Part shown: positions 1 to 7,153 of the stretch, one piece after another
Layout of the letters: every line of letters starts with the position of its first letter
Position numbering within the stretch: the first letter of the stretch is position 1
Notes under the pieces: model-generated
Databases searched by the model: none
The model's input: only the letters and a program-made list of their open reading frames with translations
What the model was told of the DNA's origin: nothing
Made by a program: the position numbers and the translations under genes
Assembly (NCBI GenBank): GCA_945862125.1
Contig: CAMAYC010000007.1
Span: forward strand, 1-64,000
DNA from: Reyranella massiliensis 521
Lineage (GTDB): Bacteria > Pseudomonadota > Alphaproteobacteria > Reyranellales > Reyranellaceae
Length of the DNA: 64,000 bases
Direction: 5' to 3'

Positions 1-8
1 GATCACGA

Positions 9-25
9 GCGAGCCGGAGGCTCGC
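9..25. terminator. short GC-rich hairpin beyond the GlcG remnant
   Basis: GCGAGCC and GGCTCGC form a 7-bp stem around a GGA loop, just past the 3' end of the minus-strand GlcG/HbpS remnant. There is no T-tract on either side, so it could be a weak or Rho-assisted terminator or simply chance in GC-rich DNA. Confidence 0.25.
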
Positions 26-48
26 GGTCCCCAAGATTATGAAAGACT

Positions 49-294
49 CTAGCTGCCGAGCCCCGCCTTGGCGCACTGCTCGTCCTGGTCGCCGGTAACA
101 CCGCTCACGCCCACGGCGCCGGTCACCTTGCCGTCGACCATGATCGGCACCCCGCCGGGCGATGCGAAGACGCCGGGCAGCGTGGCGATCGCCCGCGACT
201 TGCCGACGGCGATGTCCATGCTGGCGGTCTGTGTGTTGTCCATGCGCTCGAAGTAGACCGGGAAGCCGAAGGCGAGCCCCCCGCGCGAGCGAAA
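49..294 (-). pseudogene. GlcG/HbpS-type (DUF336) heme-binding domain remnant
   Basis: The reading frame is open from just below an in-frame TAA near 295-297 and can start at the ATG at 243 (64 residues). It carries two GlcG/HbpS signatures: RMDNTQTASMDIAVGKSRA, like the family's RMDG..-S-DIA-KA stretch, and the C-terminal PGGVPIMVDGKVTGAVGVSG with DQDEQCAKAG. Family members are about 135-145 residues. Here the N-terminal beta-strands are missing and the segment normally lying between those two blocks is deleted, so ATLPGV follows the helix directly. I therefore call it a decayed gene with both a 5' loss and an internal in-frame deletion. The alternative is a short functional fragment, which seems unlikely. 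No neighbouring glycolate oxidase genes are visible. Confidence 0.7.
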
Positions 295-418
295 TTATAG
301 GGAACGACGCAGAAATCACGATCCGCGAACGCTGGCATCGCGTTCCGACAACGGCCCATGGTGACACTCAGGGCTACCGAAGCCGAGTAGACGCGCTTCT
401 CCTTCAAGGAGACATCGA

Positions 419-1432
419 GTGCCCGCGATCAAGAAATTGCCCATCCTGGCTGCCATTCCGCGTTCGGGGACCTGGTTCCTGCGCTATGCCGTGTCGTTCC
501 TGATCCATCTCGATCGTGGTGGACGCATAGAAGACCGCCTCACGGGCGAAGTCGTCGGCCGGCCGTCGGGGACGCCTTTCGATTTTCGCCGCTTCAAGGG
601 GGGGCCTCTCTTCCTCACGCAACGGTCGATGCCGGCCGAGCACCTCTTCATCGGCCATACCGTGTGCCCGGGCTTTGCCGACTCCGTCGACGACCATGGC
701 TGGTGGGCCAGGACCGGCTTCCACGTTCCCGGATACGACTACCTGCACGAAGGGCTGAACTACCCCTACACGCCGATCGATCTCGCGGCGGAGGTTGAAT
801 ACACGCCATTGTCCGTCCGGACATTGGACCGGGCCGCTGCGGCCGGTCGCAGTGCCCCGATGGCGCTGGTCTATCGCAACCCGCTGGCTCAGGCGGCCTC
901 CTACTATTGCTACTGCATCAGCCATCCAAGCCCGACCTACAACAGAGTCGACGGCCAGCCGCTCGCCCGTGTGCCCTTCCGCGATTACCTGTTCGGCAAA
1001 GCGCTGCCGTCCTATGCCAAGCAGTTCATCTCATTCCAGACCATGGCCGCCCGGCATCGCGGCCTGGTGCGGCTGGTCCCCTATGAACGCCTGATCGAGC
1101 GGCCGGCCGAGATCCTGGCCGACCTGCTCAATCACCTGCAGGGAACATCCCGCTGCGATTGGCGGAACCTGCACCACGCCGTGCGCCTCGCGCGGCGCGA
1201 GCACCTCAAGGCGATCGAGGCCGAGCTCGGGCGCTCGCTCGACGGCACCCGCGCCACCAACGTCAGCCATATACGTTCCGGCAGGTTCGAGAAGACCCTT
1301 CACGGGGGCTTGCGAGAAGACGTGATCCAGCGGCTCCAGTGGATGGGCGTGGACACCGATCTTCTGGTTTGGTCGGCCGTCGGCAACCGCGATTACATTC
1401 CACGACAGAAAGAGCATGTCGCAGCAGAGTAG
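419..1432 (+). CDS. sulfotransferase-like P-loop protein
   Basis: This 337-residue protein starts at GTG, preceded by AAGGAG at good spacing. Residues 13-20 read IPRSGTWF, which matches the 5'-phosphosulfate-binding loop (PRSGTTWL type) of PAPS-dependent sulfotransferases. A later RNPLAQAASYY stretch resembles the 3'-phosphate-binding R-x(n)-S region, and the C-terminal half contains GRFEKTLHGGLRED, like the R-G-x-W/H-x-G-binding end of the fold. The family transfers sulfate from PAPS to hydroxyl or amine groups of small molecules or glycans. No PAPS synthesis genes or glycan cluster are adjacent, so the acceptor cannot be deduced. The gene stands alone between a pseudogene and a membrane protein. 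The fold is fairly likely; the exact activity is unproven. Confidence 0.65.
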   Translation: MPAIKKLPILAAIPRSGTWFLRYAVSFLIHLDRGGRIEDRLTGEVVGRPSGTPFDFRRFKGGPLFLTQRSMPAEHLFIGHTVCPGFADSVDDHGWWARTGFHVPGYDYLHEGLNYPYTPIDLAAEVEYTPLSVRTLDRAAAAGRSAPMALVYRNPLAQAASYYCYCISHPSPTYNRVDGQPLARVPFRDYLFGKALPSYAKQFISFQTMAARHRGLVRLVPYERLIERPAEILADLLNHLQGTSRCDWRNLHHAVRLARREHLKAIEAELGRSLDGTRATNVSHIRSGRFEKTLHGGLREDVIQRLQWMGVDTDLLVWSAVGNRDYIPRQKEHVAAE

Positions 1433-1486
1433 GTCTCGAGCCTCAACGCTGCTGACGACAGGCTGGAATCCGCCCAGTATCGGCAC

Positions 1487-2206
1487 ATGAAACCTCTCCT
1501 CTGGTGGCTCTGCCTCTGCGTCGCCCCCGCCGTCCTGATCGCCGTCGAGCTGTTCCATCCCGCCGGCTTCACCACGACGCCCGGCATGTACCAATTCCTC
1601 TCCCACACCGATCCGCACGTGGCGCATTCGGCGCTGGGTTATTTCGGGCCGCACTGGTGGTTCGTGCTGCACATGATCCAGACGCCGATGGTCGGCCTCG
1701 TCGCCGTCGGCCTGTGGCTGATGCTGGACGGCATCGGCGCCACGGATGGCAGCGCAACCCGCGTCACGGCGTGGCTGGCCCGCGCGTCCATCTTCGTCTT
1801 CGCGCTCTACTTCACCATCCTGGACGCGATCGGCGGCATCGGGCTCGGCCGCACCATCCTCGTGGTCCAGCAGATGGTGGCCGCGGACAAGCTCACCCCG
1901 CAGCAGTTCGAGGGCATCGTTCAGCTGCAGAACACGCTGTGGGTCGATCCGATCATCGGCGGCGTCGGCTCGTTCGTGAGCGAGACGGCCTCGTGGGCAG
2001 CCTTCGCCAGCGCCGTGCTGGTGGCCGCGTCGCTCCTGCAGGCCGGCCGCGCGGGCTGGGCCAGCATGGTGCCGCTGGTGGGCTTCGGCTGGGAGCTGCA
2101 GGTCGCGCATGCGAGCCCGCACGGGCCGATCGCCTTCGCGTTGCTGATCGTGGCGGCGGCGTGGCTGTGGTTTGCCTCCAGGCGGCGCGGGGCTCCGATC
2201 GCCTGA
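1487..2206 (+). CDS. multi-pass membrane protein of unknown function
   Basis: This is a 239-residue protein with about six hydrophobic segments, roughly at residues 3-22, 58-80, 92-118, 150-172, 172-192 and 212-230. It ends in a short basic tail (SRRRGAPIA). A His-rich stretch (HTDPHVAHSALGYFGPHWW) lies between the first two segments, probably outside the membrane. I recognise no family motif. No strong Shine-Dalgarno sequence precedes the ATG. It lies 54 bases after the sulfotransferase-like gene on the same strand, but nothing shows that the two cooperate. Confidence 0.6.
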   Translation: MKPLLWWLCLCVAPAVLIAVELFHPAGFTTTPGMYQFLSHTDPHVAHSALGYFGPHWWFVLHMIQTPMVGLVAVGLWLMLDGIGATDGSATRVTAWLARASIFVFALYFTILDAIGGIGLGRTILVVQQMVAADKLTPQQFEGIVQLQNTLWVDPIIGGVGSFVSETASWAAFASAVLVAASLLQAGRAGWASMVPLVGFGWELQVAHASPHGPIAFALLIVAAAWLWFASRRRGAPIA

Positions 2207-2277
2207 GCGGGGAACCTCACCCGCCGCTCCTGCATTGAGTCCGGAGAATTGAGTACGGATCCAGGCAGGAGCACGAC

Positions 2278-2562
2278 ATGGCCGGCGACAAACATTCCAA
2301 ACAGGACCGTCCCCGCCCGCGCGAGGTGCGGAAGGCCGACGTTCAGAAGGCATATGGCCGCTACAGCGCGACGGAACAGGGCGATGACCGGCGTACCCAC
2401 GAACAGCCCGTTCCCGACGCCGCCCCGGGCCAGGAGGCCGAGCGCGGCGCCTACGATCCCGACCATGAATACCGGCGCTACGAACAGCCAGACCGCAAAC
2501 CCGAGGCCCAGCCCGAGGCCCAACCCAAGGCGCGGCCCAAGGCCCGGCCCCGGAGCGCTTGA
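2278..2562 (+). CDS. small, highly charged hydrophilic protein
   Basis: This 94-residue protein is preceded by AGGAG seven bases before the ATG. It is rich in Asp, Glu, Arg, Lys and Pro with almost no hydrophobic core, so it is probably intrinsically disordered. The C-terminal 25 residues are an imperfect PEAQ/PKAR dipeptide-like repeat that turns from acidic to basic. There is no signal peptide or Cys. The RBS and start are convincing, but the composition alone cannot give a function. Its TGA stop lies inside the TTGACA element of the next promoter. Confidence 0.5.
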   Translation: MAGDKHSKQDRPRPREVRKADVQKAYGRYSATEQGDDRRTHEQPVPDAAPGQEAERGAYDPDHEYRRYEQPDRKPEAQPEAQPKARPKARPRSA

Positions 2563-2587
2563 CAGGATCGTATATTTTTCCTATCCT
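2559..2587 (+). promoter_or_regulatory. sigma70-type promoter for the small HTH-like gene
   Basis: A perfect TTGACA (2559-2564) is followed after exactly 17 bases by TATCCT (2582-2587), a 4/6 match to TATAAT. Transcription would begin near 2594, giving a leader of about 15 bases that still contains the AGGAGG ribosome-binding site. The -35 box overlaps the stop codon of the preceding gene. Confidence 0.6.
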
Positions 2588-2604
2588 CCTCTTTGATAGG
2601 AGGA
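2579..2604 (+). promoter_or_regulatory. inverted repeat over the -10 box and Shine-Dalgarno site
   Basis: Two overlapping palindromes share this site. TCCTATC (2579-2585) pairs with GATAGGA (2595-2601), and TCCTCCT (2584-2590) pairs with AGGAGGA (2598-2604). As DNA, the first could be an operator covering the -10 box. As RNA, either would hide the AGGAGG of the gene starting at 2609, but only if transcription begins upstream of the local promoter. The symmetry is plain to see; its role is inferred. Confidence 0.45.
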
Positions 2605-2608
2605 GCCG

Positions 2609-2965
2609 ATGAACCGCCCCGTCCAGATACCCAACCCTGCCCCACTCCCCCGCCACCGCCGGCGCAAATGGCAGAGCAAGGGCCAGCGCCACCGCGCCTT
2701 TCTAAGAGCCCTCAACGCCACGGGCTGTGCTGCCTTCGCCGCCGCCATCGTCGATGTCGACCGCACCACGCCCTATGTCTGGCGCGCCCGGGTTCCGGGC
2801 TTTGCCGAGGCCTGGGAGGCTGCGCTCGCGTCCCCGCCGGCCCGGAAGCGCGGCCTTTTCGATCTGCCGGTCTCGCGCATGAACGTGCGGCTGTTGTTGT
2901 ACGTCGACACCAGGCTGCAGGCCCGCCAGCGCGAGGCGCCACTTTCGTTTTTCGACAGTCCGTGA
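2609..2965 (+). CDS. small basic protein with terminase-small-subunit-like HTH
   Basis: This 118-residue protein has an excellent AGGAGG site before its ATG. The first 30 residues are very basic (HRRRKWQSKGQRHR). Residues 31-70 (FLRALNATGCAAFAAAIVDV, then TTPYVWRARVPGFAEAWEAAL) follow the pattern of helix-turn-helix modules seen in phage terminase small subunits and related proteins: AFL-AL--TG---AA---V-R-T-Y-WR--DP-FA-AW--AL. It probably binds DNA. No other phage gene is nearby, so it is more likely a chromosomal regulator or a domesticated module than part of a prophage. The palindrome over its own promoter would fit autoregulation. Confidence 0.6.
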   Translation: MNRPVQIPNPAPLPRHRRRKWQSKGQRHRAFLRALNATGCAAFAAAIVDVDRTTPYVWRARVPGFAEAWEAALASPPARKRGLFDLPVSRMNVRLLLYVDTRLQARQREAPLSFFDSP

Positions 2966-3070
2966 CTCCGTTGGGCAGGAAAGATGCGTCTTATCAATCG
3001 CCTGGCCTGTTCGCCGATAATTGTGACTCCCGGCGTTGCGGCGCTTGGAAAGGGGTTCCATATCGGAAGC

Positions 3071-3448
3071 ATGCGCCGCCCCCTGCTCGCCCCCGCTCTG
3101 CTCGCTCTTCTTCTGCCCTTGGTCGCCACCTCGGGCGCGGCCATGGCCCAGCTCAATCCCAGCCTGCCGCCGGTGACGTCGATCGGCTCGCAGGCCCCCG
3201 TCCAGCCGGCGCTGCCGCCCACCGTGCCGCCGGGCGGCACCTCCGCCGGCGCGGCCAATCCCAACACCCAGTCGCTGGCGCGCGATCGCGTGCAATCGCA
3301 GGGCTACAAGGTGCAGCGAATGGAGCAGCGGAACGACGGTACGTGGAAGGTCGACGCGACCCGCGATCCCGTGCCGACCCGCCCCAAGGGCGTGCCGACC
3401 AAAGTCACCATCCTGCCCGACGGCCGGATGCTGGAGGAATACAACTAG
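3071..3448 (+). CDS. secreted (periplasmic) protein of unknown function
   Basis: I place the start at the ATG at 3071, after GGAAG, because it yields a clean signal peptide: MRRPLLAPALLALLLPLVA followed by an AMA|QL-type cleavage site. A start at 2984 would bury this in a 29-residue extension. The mature part is about 95 residues: a Pro-rich linker (PPVTSIGSQAPVQPALPPT), then a compact C-terminal segment, SLARDRVQSQGYKVQRMEQR to PDGRMLEEYN, predicted to be a small soluble domain. I do not recognise the family. Its TAG stop overlaps the stop of the convergent permease gene inside CTAG. Confidence 0.6.
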   Translation: MRRPLLAPALLALLLPLVATSGAAMAQLNPSLPPVTSIGSQAPVQPALPPTVPPGGTSAGAANPNTQSLARDRVQSQGYKVQRMEQRNDGTWKVDATRDPVPTRPKGVPTKVTILPDGRMLEEYN

Positions 3449-4110
3449 CGCCGCCCCGCGAGAGCCCGGTTTTCCAGGCGGCTCAGCAGCCGGACCAGCG
3501 GCCACAGCATGAGGAAGTAGATCACCGCCGCCACCACGATCGGCGTCGGATTATAAGTCAGGCTCTGCGCCTGGCGCGCCTGGTAGAGCAGCTCAGGGAC
3601 TGCGACGACGCTGCCGAGCGAGGTGAGCTTCACCACCTCGAGCGTGTTCGAGAGGAGATCGGGCAGCACGTTGCGCACCGCCTGCGGCAGCACGATGTAG
3701 CGCATCGCCTGCAGGCGGCTGAGGCCGGTCGAGCGTCCCGCTTCGACCTGGCCCGCCGGGACCGACTCGATGCCGGCGCGAAAGATCTCGCCGTAATACG
3801 AGCCGGTGTTGAGGAAGAAGGCGATGGCCACGCAGGCGAAACCGCCGAGGTCGAGGCCGGCGAAAGGAAGACCGGCGAACAGGAGGATCAGCAGCACCAG
3901 CGGCGGGAAGGCGCGGAAGAAATCGACCCAGACCATCAGTGGCCAGCGCACCGCCGGATGACGCACCGACGCCAGCAACGCCAGGATGAGGCCGCCGAAC
4001 AGGCCGAGCGGCACCACGATCAGCGACAGCAGCACGGTGTTCAGCAGGCCCGCGACCACGATCGGCCACGAAGCGGCGATGATTTCTACGTTGAAGAAAG
4101 TCTGGATCAT
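3445..4110 (-). CDS. polar amino acid ABC transporter permease (HisM/GlnP type)
   Basis: This 221-residue inner-membrane permease has about five hydrophobic segments. Its cytoplasmic EAA loop reads EAGRSTGLSRLQAMRYIVLP, the signature that couples to the ATPase in the His/Glu/Gln/opine family. It is the last gene of a four-gene operon reading binding protein, ATPase, permease, permease, with an RBS inside the end of the preceding permease gene. The two permeases would form a heterodimeric channel. The family assignment is strong. The exact substrate is unknown; the neighbouring hydantoin genes make a D- or N-substituted amino acid possible, but that is inference. Confidence 0.9.
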   Translation of the reverse strand: MIQTFFNVEIIAASWPIVVAGLLNTVLLSLIVVPLGLFGGLILALLASVRHPAVRWPLMVWVDFFRAFPPLVLLILLFAGLPFAGLDLGGFACVAIAFFLNTGSYYGEIFRAGIESVPAGQVEAGRSTGLSRLQAMRYIVLPQAVRNVLPDLLSNTLEVVKLTSLGSVVAVPELLYQARQAQSLTYNPTPIVVAAVIYFLMLWPLVRLLSRLENRALAGRR

Positions 4111-4120
4111 TTCTTCGCCC

Positions 4121-4801
4121 TCATTTCTTCCAGGCGAATCTGCGTTCGAGACGGCGTGCCAGCACCACGACGGGGAGGAACAGCACGAGATAGGCCGCGG
4201 CGCCCATCATCAGCGGCGAGGGATTGTAGGAGTTGGACATGGCCGAACTCGCCGCGCCCAGGATCTCCGACACCGCGACGACGGTGCCGAGCGCGGTGCC
4301 CTTGGTGATGGCGATGGTGCGGTTGGTGAGCGGCGGAATGGTGAGGCGCAGCGCCTGCGGCAGCACGACGTTCATCAGCGTCTGGCCGAACGAGAGGCCG
4401 GTCGAGCGCGAGGCTTCCCACTGGCCTTTGTGCACGGAGGTGATGCCGGCCCAGAAGATCTCCTCGGAGAAGGCCATCAGCACGAAGGCGAGCGACAGCC
4501 AGGTCGAGACGAAGCCCGAGGGCGAGACCTCGGCGTACGGCAGGCCGAAGTACATCAGCACGATGATGACCAGAGGAGGCAACGAGCGGAACAGATCGAC
4601 GATGAAGATGATCAGCCAGTTGAGCGGCCGGATGGCTAGGCTGCGCAGCAGGGCGAGGGCAAGACCGGCGGCGAGGCCGGACAGCACGATCAGCACCGCC
4701 AGCTCGATCGTGACCACCACCCCCCAGAGGATGTCCGGCAGGTACTTGAGCATTACCTTGCCGTTGAAGAACGTGTCGAGGAAGCGCTCCCAGGTGCTCA
4801 T
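4121..4801 (-). CDS. polar amino acid ABC transporter permease
   Basis: This is a 226-residue permease of the same family as its downstream neighbour, with about five membrane segments and an EAA loop reading EASRSTGLSFGQTLMNVVLP. Its ATG overlaps the TGA of the ATPase gene by one base (TGATG), which implies translational coupling. It should pair with the 3445-4110 product to form the transmembrane part of the importer. The EAA-loop glycine and the following LPQALR are intact, so there is no sign of decay. Confidence 0.9.
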   Translation of the reverse strand: MSTWERFLDTFFNGKVMLKYLPDILWGVVVTIELAVLIVLSGLAAGLALALLRSLAIRPLNWLIIFIVDLFRSLPPLVIIVLMYFGLPYAEVSPSGFVSTWLSLAFVLMAFSEEIFWAGITSVHKGQWEASRSTGLSFGQTLMNVVLPQALRLTIPPLTNRTIAITKGTALGTVVAVSEILGAASSAMSNSYNPSPLMMGAAAYLVLFLPVVVLARRLERRFAWKK

Positions 4802-5544
4802 CAGTGGCGCTGGATCTGCCCGATGAAGGCGCGGGTGCGCTCGTGGGTCGGCGTCTCGAAGATCGCGGCCGGCGGCCCCTGCTCCACGATCAGACCGTCG
4901 TCCATGAAGACAACGCGGTCGGCGGCGTTGCGGGCAAAGCCCATCTCGTGGCTCACCACCACCATGGTCATGCCGCTTTCGCGCAGGGAGCGCATGACTT
5001 CCAGCACCGAGCCCACCAGCTCGGGGTCGAGCGCACTGGTCGGCTCGTCGAACAGCATGACGCGGGGCTCGAGTGCAATCGAGCGCGCGATGGCGACACG
5101 CTGCTGCTGGCCGCCCGAGAGCTGTCCCGGCGTATGCTCGGCGCGGTCGGCGAGGCCCACGCGCTCCAGCGCGGCCTGGCCCAGGCGATCGGCCTCGGCG
5201 CGCGACTTGCCCGCGACCTTGCGCAGCGCCAGCGTGACGTTACCGAGCGCCGTCATGTGCGGATAGAGGTTGAAGGACTGGAACACCATACCGATACGCT
5301 GACGGGCATGGTTGATGTCGGTCCTGGGGTCGAGCATGTCGATGCCGTCGACCACGATCGAGCCGGAGGACGGTTCCTCCAGCCGGTTGAGGCAGCGCAG
5401 CAGGGTCGACTTGCCCGATCCCGAGGGGCCGATGACGAAGACCAGTTCACGCTCGGCCACCTTGAGATCGACGCCCTTCAAGACATGAAGGGCGCCGAAA
5501 TGCTTGTGGACCGCGCGCGCGTCGACGATGGGCTGCGGTTTCAT
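4801..5544 (-). CDS. polar amino acid ABC transporter ATPase (GlnQ/HisP type)
   Basis: This 247-residue ATPase has all the expected motifs: Walker [10 protein letters not shown] near residue 40, the signature [13 protein letters not shown] near 142, Walker [15 protein letters not shown] near 163-175, and the switch His in VVSHEMGFA near 200. It energises uptake by the two permeases downstream. It starts 10 bases after the binding-protein gene and overlaps the next permease gene by one base. The closest known families carry glutamine, glutamate, histidine, arginine or opines. Confidence 0.95.
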   Translation of the reverse strand: MKPQPIVDARAVHKHFGALHVLKGVDLKVAERELVFVIGPSGSGKSTLLRCLNRLEEPSSGSIVVDGIDMLDPRTDINHARQRIGMVFQSFNLYPHMTALGNVTLALRKVAGKSRAEADRLGQAALERVGLADRAEHTPGQLSGGQQQRVAIARSIALEPRVMLFDEPTSALDPELVGSVLEVMRSLRESGMTMVVVSHEMGFARNAADRVVFMDDGLIVEQGPPAAIFETPTHERTRAFIGQIQRH

Positions 5545-5554
5545 CAGCGCGGAA

Positions 5555-6403
5555 TCAGCCGCACTTCAGTTCGTGCGGGGTCGGATCGTAGCCCGGCATG
5601 CCCGGCACGCCGTAGCCCGGCGTGATGACGACGGCGAGATCGTCGGGCTCCGGCTTCTTGCCGAACCACTTCTCCGACATCTTGGCGATGGTGCCGTCCT
5701 TCTTCATGCAGTCGAGTGCATCCTGAAGCTCGGCACGCAGCTTCGGATTGTTCTTCGGCACGGGAGCGGCCCAGGCGGCGCGGGTGTCCTTGAGCTCCAG
5801 GTCGGCCACCAGCATCGGGTTCTTCGAGGCGGCGTAGATGATCGAGGTGTTGCCGACCAGCGTGGCATAGGCGCGGCCCGAGAGCACGGCCTGCACGGCG
5901 TCAGGCTGGGTGTCGTAGGCCTGAACGGTGAAGCCGTGTTCCTCACCCATCTTCTTGGACAGCGTCTCGTAGGGTGTGCCCTTGTTGACGGCGACGGCCT
6001 TGCCCTTGAGGTCGGCCCAGCTCTTGATCGGCGCCGAGCCCTTCTTGATGCCGAACTGGAAGGCGGTCCACAGGTAGCCCGCGGTGAACAGCATGTTCTC
6101 CGCCCGCTCCTTGGTGACCGTGGTCGGCGCCGCGATGAAGTCGTAGCGGCCGGCCTGCATGCCGGGGATGAGGGTCGAGAAGCTCACGGCATCGATGGTG
6201 ATGTCGCGCTTCATGCGCTTGGCGACCTCGGTGAAGAGGTCGATCTGGAAGCCTTCGATGCCGCCGCCCAGCTTGGGCATGGCGTGCGGGGCGAAGGTGC
6301 CGTCGACGCCGGTCCTGAGCGGCGGCAGCTTGTCCTGCGCGAGCGCGGGGGTCGCGCAAAGCACAATGGCCGCGGCAATCGCGGCATAGCGTCGTTTCAT
6401 CAT
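5555..6403 (-). CDS. periplasmic amino-acid-type binding protein (SBP_bac_3)
   Basis: I choose the ATG at 6403 because GGGAGG lies seven bases upstream and the protein then begins [22 protein letters not shown], a clean signal peptide. The 282-residue product has the family-3 solute-binding pattern: an early [12 protein letters not shown] ligand strand, [15 protein letters not shown], then the mid-protein [19 protein letters not shown] that opens lobe 2. It delivers the ligand to the ABC importer encoded immediately downstream. The first gene of the operon, it is divergent from the racemase-like gene, with a palindrome between them. Confidence 0.9.
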   Translation of the reverse strand: MMKRRYAAIAAAIVLCATPALAQDKLPPLRTGVDGTFAPHAMPKLGGGIEGFQIDLFTEVAKRMKRDITIDAVSFSTLIPGMQAGRYDFIAAPTTVTKERAENMLFTAGYLWTAFQFGIKKGSAPIKSWADLKGKAVAVNKGTPYETLSKKMGEEHGFTVQAYDTQPDAVQAVLSGRAYATLVGNTSIIYAASKNPMLVADLELKDTRAAWAAPVPKNNPKLRAELQDALDCMKKDGTIAKMSEKWFGKKPEPDDLAVVITPGYGVPGMPGYDPTPHELKCG

Positions 6404-6450
6404 ATCGAGCCTCCCAAAAGAAATCCCCAAGCGCGGACGTTAGATCAGGC

Positions 6451-6466
6451 ATTGTTGATTAGCAAT
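6451..6466. promoter_or_regulatory. ATTG-N8-CAAT palindrome between divergent genes
   Basis: ATTG (6451-6454) and CAAT (6463-6466) are perfect 4-base arms, and the interior is also largely symmetric (TTGnTnATnAnCAA). It lies between the divergent binding-protein gene (start 6403) and the racemase-like gene (start 6488), where a LysR- or GntR-type regulator could control both. No regulator gene is nearby. The sequence is certain; its function is inferred. Confidence 0.35.
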
Positions 6467-6487
6467 TTAGGGGCCATCCTCACCGCC

Positions 6488-7150
6488 ATGGATCGCATTC
6501 TCGTCATCAATCCCAATTCGACCGAAACCGTGACCAAAGGCATCGATGCCGCCATGGAGCCGCTGCGCATGAACGGCGGCCCCATCATCGAGTGCGTGAC
6601 CCTGAAAGACGGCCCGCCCGGCATCGAGAGCCAGGCCCATGTCGAGCAGGTCGTGGGACCGATCGGCAAGATGGTGACCAAACGCGACAACGACTGCTCT
6701 GCCTTCGTCATCGCCTGCTACTCCGATCCCGGCCTGCATGCGGCGCGCGAAATGACGACCAAGCCGGTCCTCGGAATTGCCGAGTGCGGCATTCTGACCG
6801 CGCTCACGCTCGGCCAGCGCTTCGGCGTGATCTCGATCCTGAAGAAGTCCATTCCGCGCCACCTACGCTATGTCGGACAGATGGGCTTGGCCGACCGCAT
6901 GGCGGGCGACCGCGCCATCGGCCTCGGCGTCGTCGAGCTGTCCAACGAGGCCACCACCTTCGCCCGCATGGCCGAGGTCGCGGCCGAATTGCGCGACGAG
7001 GACGGCGCCGACGTGCTGGTCATGGGCTGCGCCGGCATGGCCCGCTACCGCGACCGCCTGCAGCGCCACGTCGGCCTGCCCGTGGTCGAGCCCAGCCAGG
7101 CCGCCGTCGCCATGGCGATCGGCCGCTCGCGGCTCGGCTGGTCGGCCTGA
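6488..7150 (+). CDS. hydantoin racemase / Asp-Glu racemase family protein
   Basis: This 220-residue protein begins MDRILVINPNSTETVTKGID, the hallmark N-terminus of the HyuE/Asp-Glu racemase superfamily. The two catalytic cysteines are visible in the usual places: VIACYSDPGL near residue 79 and VMGCAGMARY near 181. Such enzymes epimerise 5-substituted hydantoins, or racemise amino acids, by a two-base mechanism. The nearby D-hydantoinase and N-carbamoyl-D-amino-acid hydrolase genes strongly favour a hydantoin or allantoin-like substrate. The gene is divergent from the ABC transporter operon. The start follows only a weak GGGG ribosome-binding site. Hydantoin versus allantoin racemase cannot be decided here. 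Confidence 0.8.
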   Translation: MDRILVINPNSTETVTKGIDAAMEPLRMNGGPIIECVTLKDGPPGIESQAHVEQVVGPIGKMVTKRDNDCSAFVIACYSDPGLHAAREMTTKPVLGIAECGILTALTLGQRFGVISILKKSIPRHLRYVGQMGLADRMAGDRAIGLGVVELSNEATTFARMAEVAAELRDEDGADVLVMGCAGMARYRDRLQRHVGLPVVEPSQAAVAMAIGRSRLGWSA

Positions 7151-7153
7151 GGC

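Noticed and set aside
2478-2555. A tandem DNA repeat in the end of the 2278 gene
   Set aside because: The PEAQ/PKAR pattern is short and imperfect at the DNA level and reads as low-complexity coding sequence.
1031-2692. A long open frame on the minus strand opposite the sulfotransferase and membrane protein genes
   Set aside because: It is antisense to three better-supported genes, has Arg/Gly/Pro/His-rich composition typical of GC-rich shadow frames, and shows no recognisable domain.
2609-2965. A prophage remnant around the terminase-small-subunit-like HTH gene
   Set aside because: No large terminase, portal, integrase or attachment-site repeats are nearby, so it is better called a stand-alone DNA-binding protein.
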